Assembly (NCBI RefSeq): GCF_000380335.1
Contig: NC_021149.1
Span: 4,330,501-4,394,500 of the forward strand
Direction of reading: 5' to 3'
From: Azotobacter vinelandii CA
GTDB lineage: Bacteria; Pseudomonadota; Gammaproteobacteria; Pseudomonadales; Pseudomonadaceae
Length of the DNA stretch: 64,000 nucleotides
Positions within the stretch are counted from its first letter, which is position 1. Every line of letters starts with the position of its first letter. Under the pieces are notes generated by a model, which saw only the letters and a program-made list of their open reading frames with translations, was not told the origin of the DNA and did no database searches. The translations under genes were made by a program, and so were the position numbers. Below, in pieces: positions 15,200-25,470 of this stretch.

Positions 15200-16888
15200 A
15201 TGCAAGCCTGGCAACAGCTTTACACGCCGCTTGGCAGCCTCGGCCTGTCGGCGCTGGCCGCTCTTATCCCGATCATATTCTTCTTCCTCGCCCTGGCCGT
15301 GTTCCGCCTCAAGGGACACGTGGCGGGCAGCATCACCCTGGGGCTCTCGCTCCTGGTCGCCATCCTCGCCTACGACATGCCGGCCGACATGGCCCTGGCC
15401 GCCGCCGGCTATGGCTTCGCCTATGGCCTGTGGCCGATCGCCTGGATCATTGTCGCCGCCGTCTTTCTCTACAAACTGACGGTGAAAAGCGGTCAGTTCG
15501 AGATCATTCGCAGTTCGGTGCTCTCGATCACCGGCGACCAGCGCCTGCAGGTACTGCTGATCGGCTTCTCCTTCGGCGCTTTCCTCGAGGGAGCGGCAGG
15601 CTTCGGTGCGCCGGTGGCGATCACCGCCGCCCTGCTGGTCGGCCTCGGCCTCAACCCGCTGTATGCCGCTGGCCTGTGCCTGATCGCCAACACCGCACCG
15701 GTAGCCTTTGGCGCCCTCGGCATTCCGATCATCGTCGCCGGCCAGGTCACCGGCATCGATGCCTTTGACATCGGCGCCATGGCCGGTCGCCAATTGCCCT
15801 TCCTGTCGGTCATCGTGCCGTTCTGGCTGGTGGCGATGATGGACGGCTGGCGCGGCATCAAGGAAACCTGGCCGGCCGCACTGGTGGCAGGCGCCAGTTT
15901 CGCCATCACTCAGTACTTCACCTCCAACTACATCGGCCCGGAATTGCCCGATATCACTTCGGCACTGGTCAGCCTGGTGTGCCTGACCCTGTTCCTCAAG
16001 GCCTGGCAACCCAAGTCTGCCGAAGAAACCGAAGTGGTCGGCATTTCCGCCGGAGGCGCGGCAGTGATGGGACGTTTCGGCGGCAGCCGTCCCACCGAGC
16101 CATCCCCCTACACTCTGGGCCAGATCTTCAAGGCCTGGTCGCCGTTCCTGATCCTCACCGGCCTGGTGACCCTCTGGACCTTGAAACCCTTCAAGGCCTT
16201 GTTCGTACCGGGCGGAGCGCTGGACAGCCTGGTCCTGCTGCTGCCCATTCCGCACCTGGATCAACTGGTGATCAAGATGACTCCGATCGTCACCGCTCCG
16301 GCACCCATGGCAGCGGTGTTCAAGTTCGATCCGATCTCGGCCACCGGCACGGCGATCTTCTTCTCTGCCCTGATTTCCATGGCAGTACTAAAAATTGCTC
16401 CGAAAATTGGTCTGACCAGCTTCAAGGAAACGCTGCTGGAGCTGAGATGGCCCATCCTATCCATCGGCATGGTGCTGGGATTCGCCTTCGTCACCAACTA
16501 CTCCGGCATGTCAGCAACCATGGCGCTGGTACTGGCCGGAACCGGTGCACTGTTCCCGTTCTTCTCGCCGTTCCTGGGCTGGCTGGGTGTGTTCCTCACC
16601 GGCTCGGATACCTCGGCCAACGCCCTGTTCAGCTCGCTGCAGGCCACCACTGCGCACCAGATCGGCGTCAATGACACCCTGATGGTGGCGGCCAACACCA
16701 GCGGCGGCGTGACCGGCAAGATGATTTCGCCGCAATCGATCGCCGTGGCCTGCGCCGCCACCGGCCTGGTCGGCAAGGAGTCGGACCTGTTCCGTTTCAC
16801 CCTCAAGCACAGCCTGATCTTCGCCGCCTTCGTCGGCCTGATCACCTTGGCCCAGGCCTACGTGTTCACCGGCATGCTGGTGCACTGA
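15200..16888 (+). CDS. lldP: L-lactate permease LldP (LctP family)
   Basis: 562 residues. Proton-coupled lactate/glycolate uptake across the inner membrane. Start [22 protein letters not shown] follows an AAGGGGGA Shine-Dalgarno; longer in-frame upstream sequence lies in the regulatory region and is rejected. About a dozen hydrophobic segments are visible ([34 protein letters not shown]). Conserved LctP loops are present ([55 protein letters not shown]). It is strikingly similar to the second permease at 37240-38925. First gene of the lld operon, behind the LldR operator. Confidence 0.94.
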   Translation: MQAWQQLYTPLGSLGLSALAALIPIIFFFLALAVFRLKGHVAGSITLGLSLLVAILAYDMPADMALAAAGYGFAYGLWPIAWIIVAAVFLYKLTVKSGQFEIIRSSVLSITGDQRLQVLLIGFSFGAFLEGAAGFGAPVAITAALLVGLGLNPLYAAGLCLIANTAPVAFGALGIPIIVAGQVTGIDAFDIGAMAGRQLPFLSVIVPFWLVAMMDGWRGIKETWPAALVAGASFAITQYFTSNYIGPELPDITSALVSLVCLTLFLKAWQPKSAEETEVVGISAGGAAVMGRFGGSRPTEPSPYTLGQIFKAWSPFLILTGLVTLWTLKPFKALFVPGGALDSLVLLLPIPHLDQLVIKMTPIVTAPAPMAAVFKFDPISATGTAIFFSALISMAVLKIAPKIGLTSFKETLLELRWPILSIGMVLGFAFVTNYSGMSATMALVLAGTGALFPFFSPFLGWLGVFLTGSDTSANALFSSLQATTAHQIGVNDTLMVAANTSGGVTGKMISPQSIAVACAATGLVGKESDLFRFTLKHSLIFAAFVGLITLAQAYVFTGMLVH

Positions 16889-16894
16889 GAAGGC

Positions 16895-16948
16895 GCCGGC
16901 AAAACCCTTCGCCACCTTGCCAGCGGCTCGCTGCTGGGTTTTGCCGGC
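16895..16948 (+). other. Long hairpin between lldP and lldE
   Basis: GCCGGCAAAACCC (16895-16907) pairs perfectly with GGGTTTTGCCGGC (16936-16948) around a 28-nt loop. It lies in the 147-bp gap after the permease gene with no T-run, so an mRNA stability or processing element that uncouples permease from dehydrogenase levels is more likely than full termination. Confidence 0.55.
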
Positions 16949-17035
16949 CAACTTCGGCCTGCTTGAATAAACGGCCGGTGCCGGGACTTCCTCCGCGCCG
17001 GCCATTCCAAACCGGGCCTCCCGGAGACATGCCTG

Positions 17036-17860
17036 ATGAGCGAACTCTTCTACAACGCCGCGCCCAACGCCACCCGCGTGGCGCAGCCCCTGCCCGAAGC
17101 GCGCCGCTACCCGGCGCAGAAACCGGGCAACGCCTACCTGTTCGGCACCTGCGTGCTCGACCTGTTCTTCCCAGAGGCCGGCCTCGACGCCATCCGCCTG
17201 CTCGAACGCGAAGGCATCAAGGTGCACTTCCCGCAGGAACAGAGCTGTTGTGGCCAGCCGGCCTACACCTCGGGCTACACCGACGAGGCGCGAGAGGTCG
17301 CCCGCGCCCAGCTCGCGCTGTTCGCCGAGGACTGGCCGCTGGTGGTGCCGTCCGGCTCCTGCGCTGGGATGATTCGCCACCATTACGCCGAGCTGTTCAA
17401 GGACGAGCCGGCCACCCTGCGCCAGGTGCAGGCCCTGGCCGCGCGCACCTTCGAACTGGCCGAGTTCCTCCTGCACGTCTGCAAGGTCGAGTTCAAGGAC
17501 CGCGGCCAGCCGACCCGCATCGCCCTGCACACCTCCTGCTCGGCGCGCCGCGAGATGAATACCCACCTGCACGGCCGCGCCCTGCTCGCCCAACTGGAAC
17601 GGGTCGAGCGCGTCGAGCACGACCACGAGAGCGAATGCTGCGGCTTCGGCGGCACCTTCAGCGTACGCATGCCGGACATTTCCGGCGCCATGGTCGCCGA
17701 CAAGACCCACGCCCTGAAGGAATCCGGCGCCGCCGCGGTGGTCAGCGCCGACTGCGGCTGCCTGCTCAATATCAATGGCGCGCTGGAGAAACAGAACGAG
17801 ACGCTGCGCGGCCAGCACCTGGCCAGCTTCCTCTGGAAACGCACCGGAGGTGCCGAATGA
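17036..17860 (+). CDS. lldE: L-lactate dehydrogenase complex subunit LldE (LutA)
   Basis: 274 residues. Fe-S subunit of the three-part LldEFG (LutABC) L-lactate oxidising complex. Two cysteine-rich CCG domains are visible (SCCGQPAYTSGY near 70 and ECCGFGGTFSVRMPD near 200), plus CSARREMNTH; such domains bind Fe-S clusters in heterodisulfide-reductase-like proteins. Its TGA overlaps the lldF ATG (ATGA), as do the next two junctions, so lldE-lldF-lldG-dld form a tightly coupled unit. Confidence 0.93.
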   Translation: MSELFYNAAPNATRVAQPLPEARRYPAQKPGNAYLFGTCVLDLFFPEAGLDAIRLLEREGIKVHFPQEQSCCGQPAYTSGYTDEAREVARAQLALFAEDWPLVVPSGSCAGMIRHHYAELFKDEPATLRQVQALAARTFELAEFLLHVCKVEFKDRGQPTRIALHTSCSARREMNTHLHGRALLAQLERVERVEHDHESECCGFGGTFSVRMPDISGAMVADKTHALKESGAAAVVSADCGCLLNINGALEKQNETLRGQHLASFLWKRTGGAE

Positions 17861-19305
17861 ACAGCCAGGCCCGTATCCCGGCGCTGGAACTCTCCAGCCG
17901 CGACCTCAAGCACAACGCCCACGACGCCCTCGGCGACACCCAGTTGCGCGGCAACATGCGCAAGGCCATGGACTCGCTGATGGCCAAGCGCCTGGCCGCG
18001 ATGCCGGACGAGTACGAACGCGAACACCTGCGCGAGATGGGCAACCACGTACGCGCCCGCGCCCTGTCCAAGCTGCCGGAACTGCTCGAGCAACTGGAGA
18101 CCAACCTGACCCGCAACGGGGTCAAGGTGCACTGGGCGGAAACGGTGGACGAAGCCAACGCCATCGTCCTGCGGATCGCCGAGACCCATGGGGCCAGACA
18201 GGTGATCAAGGGCAAGTCGATGGTCAGCGAGGAAATGGAGATGAACCATTTCCTCGAAAGCCACGGCATCGAGGCCCTGGAGTCGGACATGGGCGAGTAC
18301 ATCATCCAGCTCGACCACGAGAAGCCCACCCACATCATCATGCCGGCGATCCACAAGAACGCCCGGCAAGTGGCCAATCTGTTCCACGACAAGCTCGGCG
18401 AGCCCTACACCGAGGACGTCGACGCGCTGATCCAGACCGGCCGGCGCGTGCTGCGCCAGAAGTTCTTCGAGGCCGACATCGGCGTCTCCGGGGTCAACTT
18501 CGCAGTGGCCGAAACCGGCACCCTGCTTCTGGTGGAAAACGAGGGCAACGGCCGCATGTCCACCACGGTGCCGCCGGTGCACATCGCGGTCACCGGCATC
18601 GAGAAGGTGGTCGAGAACCTGCGCGACGTGGTGCCGCTGCTCTCGCTGCTGACCCGCTCGGCGCTCGGCCAGGGCATCACCACCTACGTCAACATGATCT
18701 CCGGGCCGCGCAAGGCCAGCGAGTTGGACGGCCCGCAGGAAGTGCATCTGGTGCTGCTGGACAACGGCCGCAGCCAGGCCTTCGCCGACGGCGAGCTGCG
18801 CCAGACCCTCAACTGCATCCGCTGCGGCGCCTGCATGAACCACTGCCCGGTGTACACCCGGATCGGCGGCCAGGCCTACGGCACCGTCTATCCCGGGCCG
18901 ATCGGCAAGATCATCTCGCCGCACCTGATGGGCCTGGAAAACACCCCCGACCACCCCAGCGCTTCCTCGCTGTGCGGCGCCTGCGGCGAGGTCTGTCCGG
19001 TGAAAATCCCGATCCCCGCGCTGCTGCGCCGCCTGCGCGAGGAGAACGTGAAGCGCCCCGACGACCCGCACAAGGTCATGCGCGGCCAGGGCAGCAAGTA
19101 CTCGCCGCGCGAACGCCTGCTGTGGAAGGGCTGGCGACTGCTCAACACCTCGCCCCCGCTCTACCGCGCCTTCGGCTTCTTCGCCACCCGCCTGCGCGGC
19201 CTGACGCCCGGCCACCTCGGCCCCTGGACGCAGAACCACAGCGCACCGAAACCGGCCGCCCGCTCGCTGCACGAGCTGGCCCGCGAGCACCTGGAGGGAA
19301 AATGA
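17857..19305 (+). CDS. lldF: L-lactate dehydrogenase complex subunit LldF (LutB)
   Basis: 482 residues. LUD domain (about 60-300, including VIKGKSMVSEEMEMNHFLE and NFAVAETGTLLLVENEGNGR) followed by a ferredoxin-like module with two 4Fe-4S motifs (CIRCGACMNHCPVY and CGACGEVCPVKIP) and a C-terminal helical tail. It carries electrons from lactate towards the quinone pool. Starts ATG overlapping the lldE stop and overlaps lldG by ATGA. Confidence 0.94.
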   Translation: MNSQARIPALELSSRDLKHNAHDALGDTQLRGNMRKAMDSLMAKRLAAMPDEYEREHLREMGNHVRARALSKLPELLEQLETNLTRNGVKVHWAETVDEANAIVLRIAETHGARQVIKGKSMVSEEMEMNHFLESHGIEALESDMGEYIIQLDHEKPTHIIMPAIHKNARQVANLFHDKLGEPYTEDVDALIQTGRRVLRQKFFEADIGVSGVNFAVAETGTLLLVENEGNGRMSTTVPPVHIAVTGIEKVVENLRDVVPLLSLLTRSALGQGITTYVNMISGPRKASELDGPQEVHLVLLDNGRSQAFADGELRQTLNCIRCGACMNHCPVYTRIGGQAYGTVYPGPIGKIISPHLMGLENTPDHPSASSLCGACGEVCPVKIPIPALLRRLREENVKRPDDPHKVMRGQGSKYSPRERLLWKGWRLLNTSPPLYRAFGFFATRLRGLTPGHLGPWTQNHSAPKPAARSLHELAREHLEGK

Positions 19306-19976
19306 TGTCGGCCAAAGCCAATATCCTCGCCAAGTTGAGAAAAAGCCTCGAAGGCACCGCGCCGGTGGCCGACGACTACGACGCGGACCTGGTGACCCGG
19401 CCTTGGAGCTACCCGGCCGCCGAACGCATCCCGCGCCTGCGCCAACTGATGGAAGCGGTGCACACCGAAACCCACCTGACCACCACGGCCGACTGGCCGG
19501 CGCTGCTGGAAAAGCTGCTGGCCGACAAACAACTGCCCAGCCTGCTGATCGCCCCGGCCACCGCCCACGGTGCGCAGCTCGCCGCGCATTTCGCCGGACG
19601 CGAGGGCCTGCCGCGGCTCAAGGCCTACGACCGGCCGATCGAGGAATGGAAGGCCGAGCTGTTCGACGACACCCCGGCCAGCCTGACCGGCAGCCTCGGC
19701 GCCATCGCCGCCACCGGCAGCCTGATCCTCTGGCCGACCCGCGAGGAGCCGCGCCTCATGAGCCTGGTGCCACCGGTACACTTCGCTCTGCTCAAGGCCA
19801 GCGAGGTCTACGACAACTTCCTCGAGGTGCAGCGGAAACAGCAGTGGGCGGCCGGCATGCCGACCAACGCCCTGCTGGTCTCCGGCCCGTCGAAGACCGC
19901 CGATATCGAGCAGGTGCTGGCCTACGGCGCCCACGGGCCCAAGGATCTGGTCGTGTTGATCCTGGAGGATGCATGA
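19302..19976 (+). CDS. lldG: L-lactate dehydrogenase complex subunit LldG (LutC)
   Basis: 224 residues, a LUD-domain protein (ATGSLILWPTREEPRLMSLVPPVHFALL is the conserved core) without Cys motifs. Two adjacent ATGs are possible (MMSAKAN); the first overlaps the lldF stop. Its stop overlaps the dld start. Needed with LldE and LldF for L-lactate use in the Pseudomonas and Bacillus systems. Confidence 0.92.
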   Translation: MMSAKANILAKLRKSLEGTAPVADDYDADLVTRPWSYPAAERIPRLRQLMEAVHTETHLTTTADWPALLEKLLADKQLPSLLIAPATAHGAQLAAHFAGREGLPRLKAYDRPIEEWKAELFDDTPASLTGSLGAIAATGSLILWPTREEPRLMSLVPPVHFALLKASEVYDNFLEVQRKQQWAAGMPTNALLVSGPSKTADIEQVLAYGAHGPKDLVVLILEDA

Positions 19977-22789
19977 ACCTGCCCGCTTCCTTTATTAGCG
20001 CCGTCGAGCGCCTGATTCCCCGCGAGCGGCGCTTCGACGATCCGCTGTCGACCCTGGCCTTCGGCACCGACGCCAGTTTCTACCGGCTGATTCCCAAGCT
20101 GGTCGTGCGCGTCGAGAGCGAAGCCGAAGTGGTCAAGCTGCTGCGCCTGGCCTCTGCCTCCCGCGTGCCGGTGACCTTCCGCGCCGCCGGCACCAGCCTC
20201 TCCGGCCAGGCGGTGACCGACTCGGTGCTGATCGTCCTCGGCGAGCACTGGAACGGCCGCGACATCCGCAACGGCGGTGCGCAGATCCGCCTGCAGCCCG
20301 GCGTCATCGGCGCCCATGCCAACGCCGTGCTGGCCCCGCTGGGACGCAAGATCGGCCCGGACCCGGCCTCGATCAACGCGGCCAAGATCGGCGGCATCGT
20401 CGCCAACAACTCCAGCGGCATGTGCTGCGGCACCGCGCAGAACAGCTACCACACCCTCGCCGCTCTGCGCCTGGTGCTGGCCGACGGCAGCGTGCTGGAC
20501 ACCGAGGACCCGCTCAGCGTGGCCCGCTTCCAGGCCAGCCATGGCGAACTGCTCGAACGGCTCGCCGAACTGGGCCGGCAGACCCGCGCCGACGAAGCGC
20601 TGGCGGCGAAGATCCGTCACAAGTACCGCCTGAAGAACACCACCGGCCTGTCGCTCAACGCGCTGGTCGACTACGACCAGCCGCTGGACATCCTCACCCA
20701 CCTGATGGTCGGCTCCGAAGGCACCCTGGGCTTCATCAGCGCGGTGACCTACCACACCGTGCCCGAACACCCGCACAAGGCCAGCGCACTGATCGTCTTC
20801 CCCGACGTGGAGACCTGCTGCAACGCCGTGCCGGTGCTCAAGCAGCAGCCGGTCTCGGCGGTGGAACTCCTGGACCGGCGCAGCCTGCGCTCGGTGGAGA
20901 ACATGAAAGGCATGCCGGACTGGGTGAAGAGCCTGTCCGCCACCGCCTGCGCCCTGCTGATCGAGACCCGCGCCTCCGGCCCCTCGCTGCTGGCCGAGCA
21001 GATCGAGCGGATCATGGCCTCCATCGCCGACTTCCCGGTGGAGAAACAGGTCGACTTCAGCAGCGACCCGGCCGTCTACAACCAGTTGTGGAAGATCCGC
21101 AAGGACACTTTCCCGGCGGTCGGCGCGGTGCGCAGAACCGGCACCACGGTGATCATCGAGGACGTCACCTTCCCCATCGAGCGCCTGGCCGAGGGCGTCA
21201 ACCGGCTGATCCAGCTCCTGGAGAAGCACCGCTACGACGAGGCGATCCTGTTCGGCCATGCCCTGGAAGGCAACCTGCACTTCGTCTTCACCCAGGGCTT
21301 CGACGAGCCGGCCCAGATCGCTCGCTACGAGGCCTTCATGCAGGAGGTGGCGCAACTGGTGGCGGTGGAGTTCGGCGGCTCGCTGAAGGCCGAGCACGGT
21401 ACCGGACGCAACATGGCGCCCTTCGTCGAGCTGGAATGGGGTCACGATGCCTACCAGTTGATGTGGAAGATCAAGCGCCTGCTCGACCCCAAGGGCATCC
21501 TCAACCCCGACGTGGTGCTCTCGGAAGATCCCGAGCTCCACCTGAAGAACCTCAAGCCATTGCCGGCCGCCGACGAGATCGTCGACAAGTGCATCGAGTG
21601 CGGCTTCTGCGAGCCGGTCTGCCCGTCCCGCGGCCTGACCCTGACGCCGCGCCAGCGCATCGTCATGTGGCGCGACATCCAGGCCAGGCGGCGCGACAAC
21701 GCCGGCAGCACTGCTCTGGAAAAAGCCTACCGCTACCAGGGCATCGACACCTGCGCGGCCACCGGCCTGTGCGCCCAGCGCTGTCCGGTGGGGATCAACA
21801 CCGGCGACCTGGTGCGCAAGCTGCGCGGCCTGGATGCCGGCCATGCCGGAACCGCCGACTGGCTGGCCGAGCACTTCGCCGCCAGCGTGCGCGCCTCGCG
21901 CCTGGTGCTGCTCGCCGCCGACAGCGCGCGGCGTCTGCTCGGTGCGCCGCGCCTGGAGAAGCTCAGCGGCGTTCTGTCGCGGATCAGCGGCGGGCATCTG
22001 CCGCAGTGGACGCCGGCCATGCCACAGCCAGTGCGGCTGAAGCGGCCCGCCGCAGCGCAGCCCGACGAGCGACCACGGGTGGTCTATCTGGCCGCCTGCG
22101 TATCGCGCGCCATGGGCCCGGCCGGCGACGACCGTGAACAGGTACCGCTGCTCGACAAGACCCGCGCCCTGTTGGAAAAGGCCGGTTACCAGGTGGTCTT
22201 CCCGAAAGGCCTGGACAAGCTCTGCTGCGGCCAGCCGTTCGCTTCCAAGGGTTATCCCGAACAGGCCGAGCGCAAGCGCCGGGAAACTCTCGACGCCCTG
22301 CTCGAAGCCAGTCGCGGCGGTCTCGATCCGATCTATTGCGACACCAGCCCCTGCACCCTGCGGCTGGTCAGGGAGCAGATCGACCCGCGCCTGCAGGTCT
22401 TCGATCCGGTGAAGTTCATCCGCACCTTCCTGCTCGAACGGCTGGACTTCGAGCCGCAGGAAACGCCGATCGCCGTGCATGTCACCTGCAGCACCCAGCA
22501 TCTGGGCGAGGCCGAGGCCTTGATCGACATCGCCCGGCGCTGCGCCCGCGAAGTAGTGGTTCCGGAAGGCATCCACTGCTGTGGCTTCGCCGGCGACAAG
22601 GGCTTCACCAGCCCCGAGCTGAACGCCAACGCCCTGCGTACCCTCAAGGAGGCGGTGCAGTATTGCGAGGAAGGCATTTCCACCAGTCGCACCTGCGAGA
22701 TCGGTCTCAGCCGGCACAGTGGCCTTGACTACCACGGGCTGGTCTACCTGGTCGATCGGGTCAGCCGCGCCAAGGCCCGTCCGGTCTGA
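19973..22789 (+). CDS. dld: FAD/Fe-S D-lactate dehydrogenase (Dld-II type)
   Basis: 938 residues, the length of the Pseudomonas lactate-operon enzyme. N-terminal FAD-binding PCMH domain (about 35-260: PVTFRAAGTSLSGQAVTDSVLIV, HLMVGSEGTLGFISAVTY) and FAD-oxidase C domain to about 530. Then come two 4Fe-4S motifs (CIECGFCEPVCPSRG, CAATGLCAQRCPVG) and two CCG domains (LCCGQPFASKGYPE, HCCGFAGDKGFTS). It is in effect a GlcD-like half fused to a GlcF-like half, and complements the split glcDEF genes further along. It oxidises D-lactate, so the operon handles both enantiomers. Ends 36 bp before the convergent sensor kinase. Confidence 0.93.
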   Translation: MNLPASFISAVERLIPRERRFDDPLSTLAFGTDASFYRLIPKLVVRVESEAEVVKLLRLASASRVPVTFRAAGTSLSGQAVTDSVLIVLGEHWNGRDIRNGGAQIRLQPGVIGAHANAVLAPLGRKIGPDPASINAAKIGGIVANNSSGMCCGTAQNSYHTLAALRLVLADGSVLDTEDPLSVARFQASHGELLERLAELGRQTRADEALAAKIRHKYRLKNTTGLSLNALVDYDQPLDILTHLMVGSEGTLGFISAVTYHTVPEHPHKASALIVFPDVETCCNAVPVLKQQPVSAVELLDRRSLRSVENMKGMPDWVKSLSATACALLIETRASGPSLLAEQIERIMASIADFPVEKQVDFSSDPAVYNQLWKIRKDTFPAVGAVRRTGTTVIIEDVTFPIERLAEGVNRLIQLLEKHRYDEAILFGHALEGNLHFVFTQGFDEPAQIARYEAFMQEVAQLVAVEFGGSLKAEHGTGRNMAPFVELEWGHDAYQLMWKIKRLLDPKGILNPDVVLSEDPELHLKNLKPLPAADEIVDKCIECGFCEPVCPSRGLTLTPRQRIVMWRDIQARRRDNAGSTALEKAYRYQGIDTCAATGLCAQRCPVGINTGDLVRKLRGLDAGHAGTADWLAEHFAASVRASRLVLLAADSARRLLGAPRLEKLSGVLSRISGGHLPQWTPAMPQPVRLKRPAAAQPDERPRVVYLAACVSRAMGPAGDDREQVPLLDKTRALLEKAGYQVVFPKGLDKLCCGQPFASKGYPEQAERKRRETLDALLEASRGGLDPIYCDTSPCTLRLVREQIDPRLQVFDPVKFIRTFLLERLDFEPQETPIAVHVTCSTQHLGEAEALIDIARRCAREVVVPEGIHCCGFAGDKGFTSPELNANALRTLKEAVQYCEEGISTSRTCEIGLSRHSGLDYHGLVYLVDRVSRAKARPV

Positions 22790-22795
22790 TCCCAC

Positions 22796-22813
22796 CGGGG
22801 CAGGGACGCCCCG
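22796..22813. terminator. Hairpin between dld and the sensor kinase
   Basis: CGGGGC-AGGGAC-GCCCCG in the 36-bp gap between convergent genes. GC-rich stem without a T-run, so a modest bidirectional terminator candidate. Confidence 0.4.
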
Positions 22814-22825
22814 CCGACCATGCTT

Positions 22826-25342
22826 TCAGGAGTCGTCCTCGACCCGCTCGGCCTGCCCGGTCGGCGGTCCGCCGGACGGCATCCGCTGATCCTCGGGCGG
22901 CGCCGCCCCCGGCAGATCGATCCAGAAGCGGCAACCGTGTCCGGGCTCGCTGTAGAAGCCCATGCTGCCGTTCATCATGCTCGCCAGCTCGTGGCACAGC
23001 ACCAGACCGATACCGGACCCCGGAATGTTCGAGCTTTCCCGGCCGAGACGCTGGAAAGGCTGGAACAACTGGCTCTGCTGCTCGGCATCGAGCCCCGGTC
23101 CGGTGTCCTTGACCCAGATCCGCACACAGTCCGAACGCACCTCGTAGCCGAGCGTGATGCGGCCCTGCGGGCAGTTGTACTTGATCGCATTGGACAGCAG
23201 GTTCAGCAGAATCTGCTGCAGGCGGCGGGAGTCGGCCTGTACGTAGAGGGGCCGGCACATGGGTATCAGTTGCAGTTGCAACTGACGTTCGCGGATATGC
23301 GGCTGGACCAGTTCGGCGCAACCGGCCAGCATGGCGCCGACCTCGACCGGCCGGATATGCAATTGCTGACGACGCCCCTCCAGCGTGGAGAGATCGAGGA
23401 TATCGTCCACCAGCGCGGTGAGATGCCGGCTGGCCTTGACGATTTCCCGGGCATATTCGCCGATCGGGCCCGAGTCGGGCTTGCCCTCCACCTCCAGTTC
23501 GATCAACTGGGCGAAGCCTTGCACCGCGTTCAACGGCGTGCGCAGCTCGTGGCTCATGCTGGACAGGAAGCGACTCTTCGCCCGGCTGGCATCCTGGGCT
23601 TCCAGGGTGGCGCGCCGCAGATCCCCCTCCACCGCCTTCAGCCGGGAAATGTCCACATGGGTACCCGCCGAACGCAGCACCCGGCCACGAGCGTCCCACT
23701 CCAGCGCCTGGCCACGGGACAGCAGCCAGACGTACTGGCCGGCGCGGTCGATACAGCGGTATTCCACCTCGTAGACCCCGTCCATGCCGCTGAAGAAACT
23801 CTCGCGACGCTGCCTGAGGCGCTCCATGTCGTCCGGATGGACCAGCCGGTTGAACACCTCGAGAGGCACGCACTCGGAGTCCAGGGCGAAACGCCGGGCG
23901 AAACGGCTGCTCACCCGGATCAGACTCTTTTCCGCGACGATTTCCCAAAGGCTCTCGGTGGTGTGCTCCATCACTACCTCCAGCAGGCGCTGGGCTCTGG
24001 AGCGCTCTGCCTCGCTGGCCTGCAATTGGCGATCGCTGCTGCGCACCGCATTGGCCATCGCGTTCAGTTCTTCGATCCGGCTGGTACGCAGCGGCGAAAG
24101 CGGCCCGTCTCCCGCCTGCCACTGGTCCCGACCCGAGTGCCGCAGCATTTCGACGATGCCGTTGATCGGCTGCTCGAGTTCGCGGCTCAGACGACGCGAA
24201 CGGCGCCACCAGAGCCCCAGGAACAACGCATGGAACAGTATCAGGCCGGCGATCAGCAGATAGCCCATCTTCTGGTAGTGGGCAGCCAGGGCACGAGTCG
24301 GTTGGAGAAGCCGACTCTTGTCCACGACCAGCAGCAGGCGCCAGCCGGCCTGGGAAATCCCCCTCCAGGCCAGCAGATGCTCGCGTCCGTCGAACAGCGC
24401 CGAGCGTATCTCCCCTTCGGCTCCGGCCGCCGGCAGCAGGAGCCCCACCTCGCGCAGATAGCGTGGCGCATTGACCACGGAATCGCCCGAAGCCCCGCGC
24501 TGTCCCGGCAGGAGCATGACGTTGCCACTCTCGTCGACCAGCATAGCGTGCCCCTGCCAGGGCACACCCAGATCGCCGATGTCGGCGAGCAGGTGCTCGA
24601 GATCGATCTCCAGGCCGACCACGCCTTCCAGGAAATCGCCGTGATAGACCGGAGCGATCGAGGATACCCGCCAGCGCCCGTCCTCATCACGATAGGGCGC
24701 GGTCCACAGCGGCTCGCGTGTCGGGTTGCGGGTCTCGTCGGCACGCGAATAGAAGCCGTATCCGGGAGACGGCCTGTCGCCGAGATCCCGCTGCAGCACA
24801 TCAAAGAACGGATAGCTGCGGATATAGCCATCCCGGCTACGGAAATGGACCGCGATCACCGGCGGGCCGGCCTCCTCGATCGAGCGCATCAGCCCGTCGA
24901 GACGCGACAGACGCAGGGCCTTGGCGTGATCCTGGCGCTCGGGCGGCGTGTCCTTCACATAGAACGAAGCCGCGCGCCCCTCGCCGTTGCGACTGTAGAA
25001 CAGCCCGTTCGGGCCGACCACGTGCCTGGCCCGCTCCACGGCATCCGGCCGGAAGCCGCGCTCCTGCAGGGCATGGGCGACGGCGCCGCAAAAGATCCTC
25101 GTCTGCCGCGCTATCTCCTGCAGATCCCGATCGATGATCTTCGCCTCGCGCTGCAGGGTATCGGCCAGTCCCTGCTCCACCCGTTCTTCCAGATGCCCGA
25201 GTTGAGCATCGCGCATGGCGGCATTGCTCAGCAAATAGGCGCCGACCAGCACGACTTCCACCAATAGCAAGGGAATCAGGGCGCACTGTATGAAGGCGCG
25301 CCAGAGCCACTGGCGCAAGGGGTATCGCGTTGCCCGAGGCAT
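22826..25342 (-). CDS. Orphan membrane sensor histidine kinase (sensor-PAS-HisKA-HATPase)
   Basis: 838 residues. TM1 about 15-38, a large periplasmic sensor of about 320 residues (40-355; features such as PYRDEDGRWRVSSIAPVYHGDFLEGVVGLEIDLEHLL suggest a double Cache fold), TM2 about 358-380, a HAMP-like linker, a PAS domain about 450-570, HisKA with the phospho-acceptor His598 (SSMSHELRTPLNAV), and HATPase with KDTGPGLD and GSGIGLVL boxes. There is no receiver domain and no response-regulator gene nearby, so the partner is elsewhere. The dCache type often binds amino acids or carboxylates; with a lactate operon next door an organic-acid signal is plausible but not shown. Confidence 0.85.
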   Translation of the reverse strand: MPRATRYPLRQWLWRAFIQCALIPLLLVEVVLVGAYLLSNAAMRDAQLGHLEERVEQGLADTLQREAKIIDRDLQEIARQTRIFCGAVAHALQERGFRPDAVERARHVVGPNGLFYSRNGEGRAASFYVKDTPPERQDHAKALRLSRLDGLMRSIEEAGPPVIAVHFRSRDGYIRSYPFFDVLQRDLGDRPSPGYGFYSRADETRNPTREPLWTAPYRDEDGRWRVSSIAPVYHGDFLEGVVGLEIDLEHLLADIGDLGVPWQGHAMLVDESGNVMLLPGQRGASGDSVVNAPRYLREVGLLLPAAGAEGEIRSALFDGREHLLAWRGISQAGWRLLLVVDKSRLLQPTRALAAHYQKMGYLLIAGLILFHALFLGLWWRRSRRLSRELEQPINGIVEMLRHSGRDQWQAGDGPLSPLRTSRIEELNAMANAVRSSDRQLQASEAERSRAQRLLEVVMEHTTESLWEIVAEKSLIRVSSRFARRFALDSECVPLEVFNRLVHPDDMERLRQRRESFFSGMDGVYEVEYRCIDRAGQYVWLLSRGQALEWDARGRVLRSAGTHVDISRLKAVEGDLRRATLEAQDASRAKSRFLSSMSHELRTPLNAVQGFAQLIELEVEGKPDSGPIGEYAREIVKASRHLTALVDDILDLSTLEGRRQQLHIRPVEVGAMLAGCAELVQPHIRERQLQLQLIPMCRPLYVQADSRRLQQILLNLLSNAIKYNCPQGRITLGYEVRSDCVRIWVKDTGPGLDAEQQSQLFQPFQRLGRESSNIPGSGIGLVLCHELASMMNGSMGFYSEPGHGCRFWIDLPGAAPPEDQRMPSGGPPTGQAERVEDDS

Positions 25343-25470
25343 GGAAAAGTCTCGTCACCCGGCGACATCGGAAGAAGCATCATATAGCAGCCCGCCGGCG
25401 AATTTCGCCAGTCTCGGCAGTCGACGCACCGAGCCATTTGCCGTAGACTTGATCCACCACCTAGGGTTTT

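Noticed and set aside
19922-22795. 957-codon minus-strand frame opposite dld
   Set aside because: Shadow of dld; the true gene is supported by FAD and Fe-S motifs and ATGA coupling to lldG.
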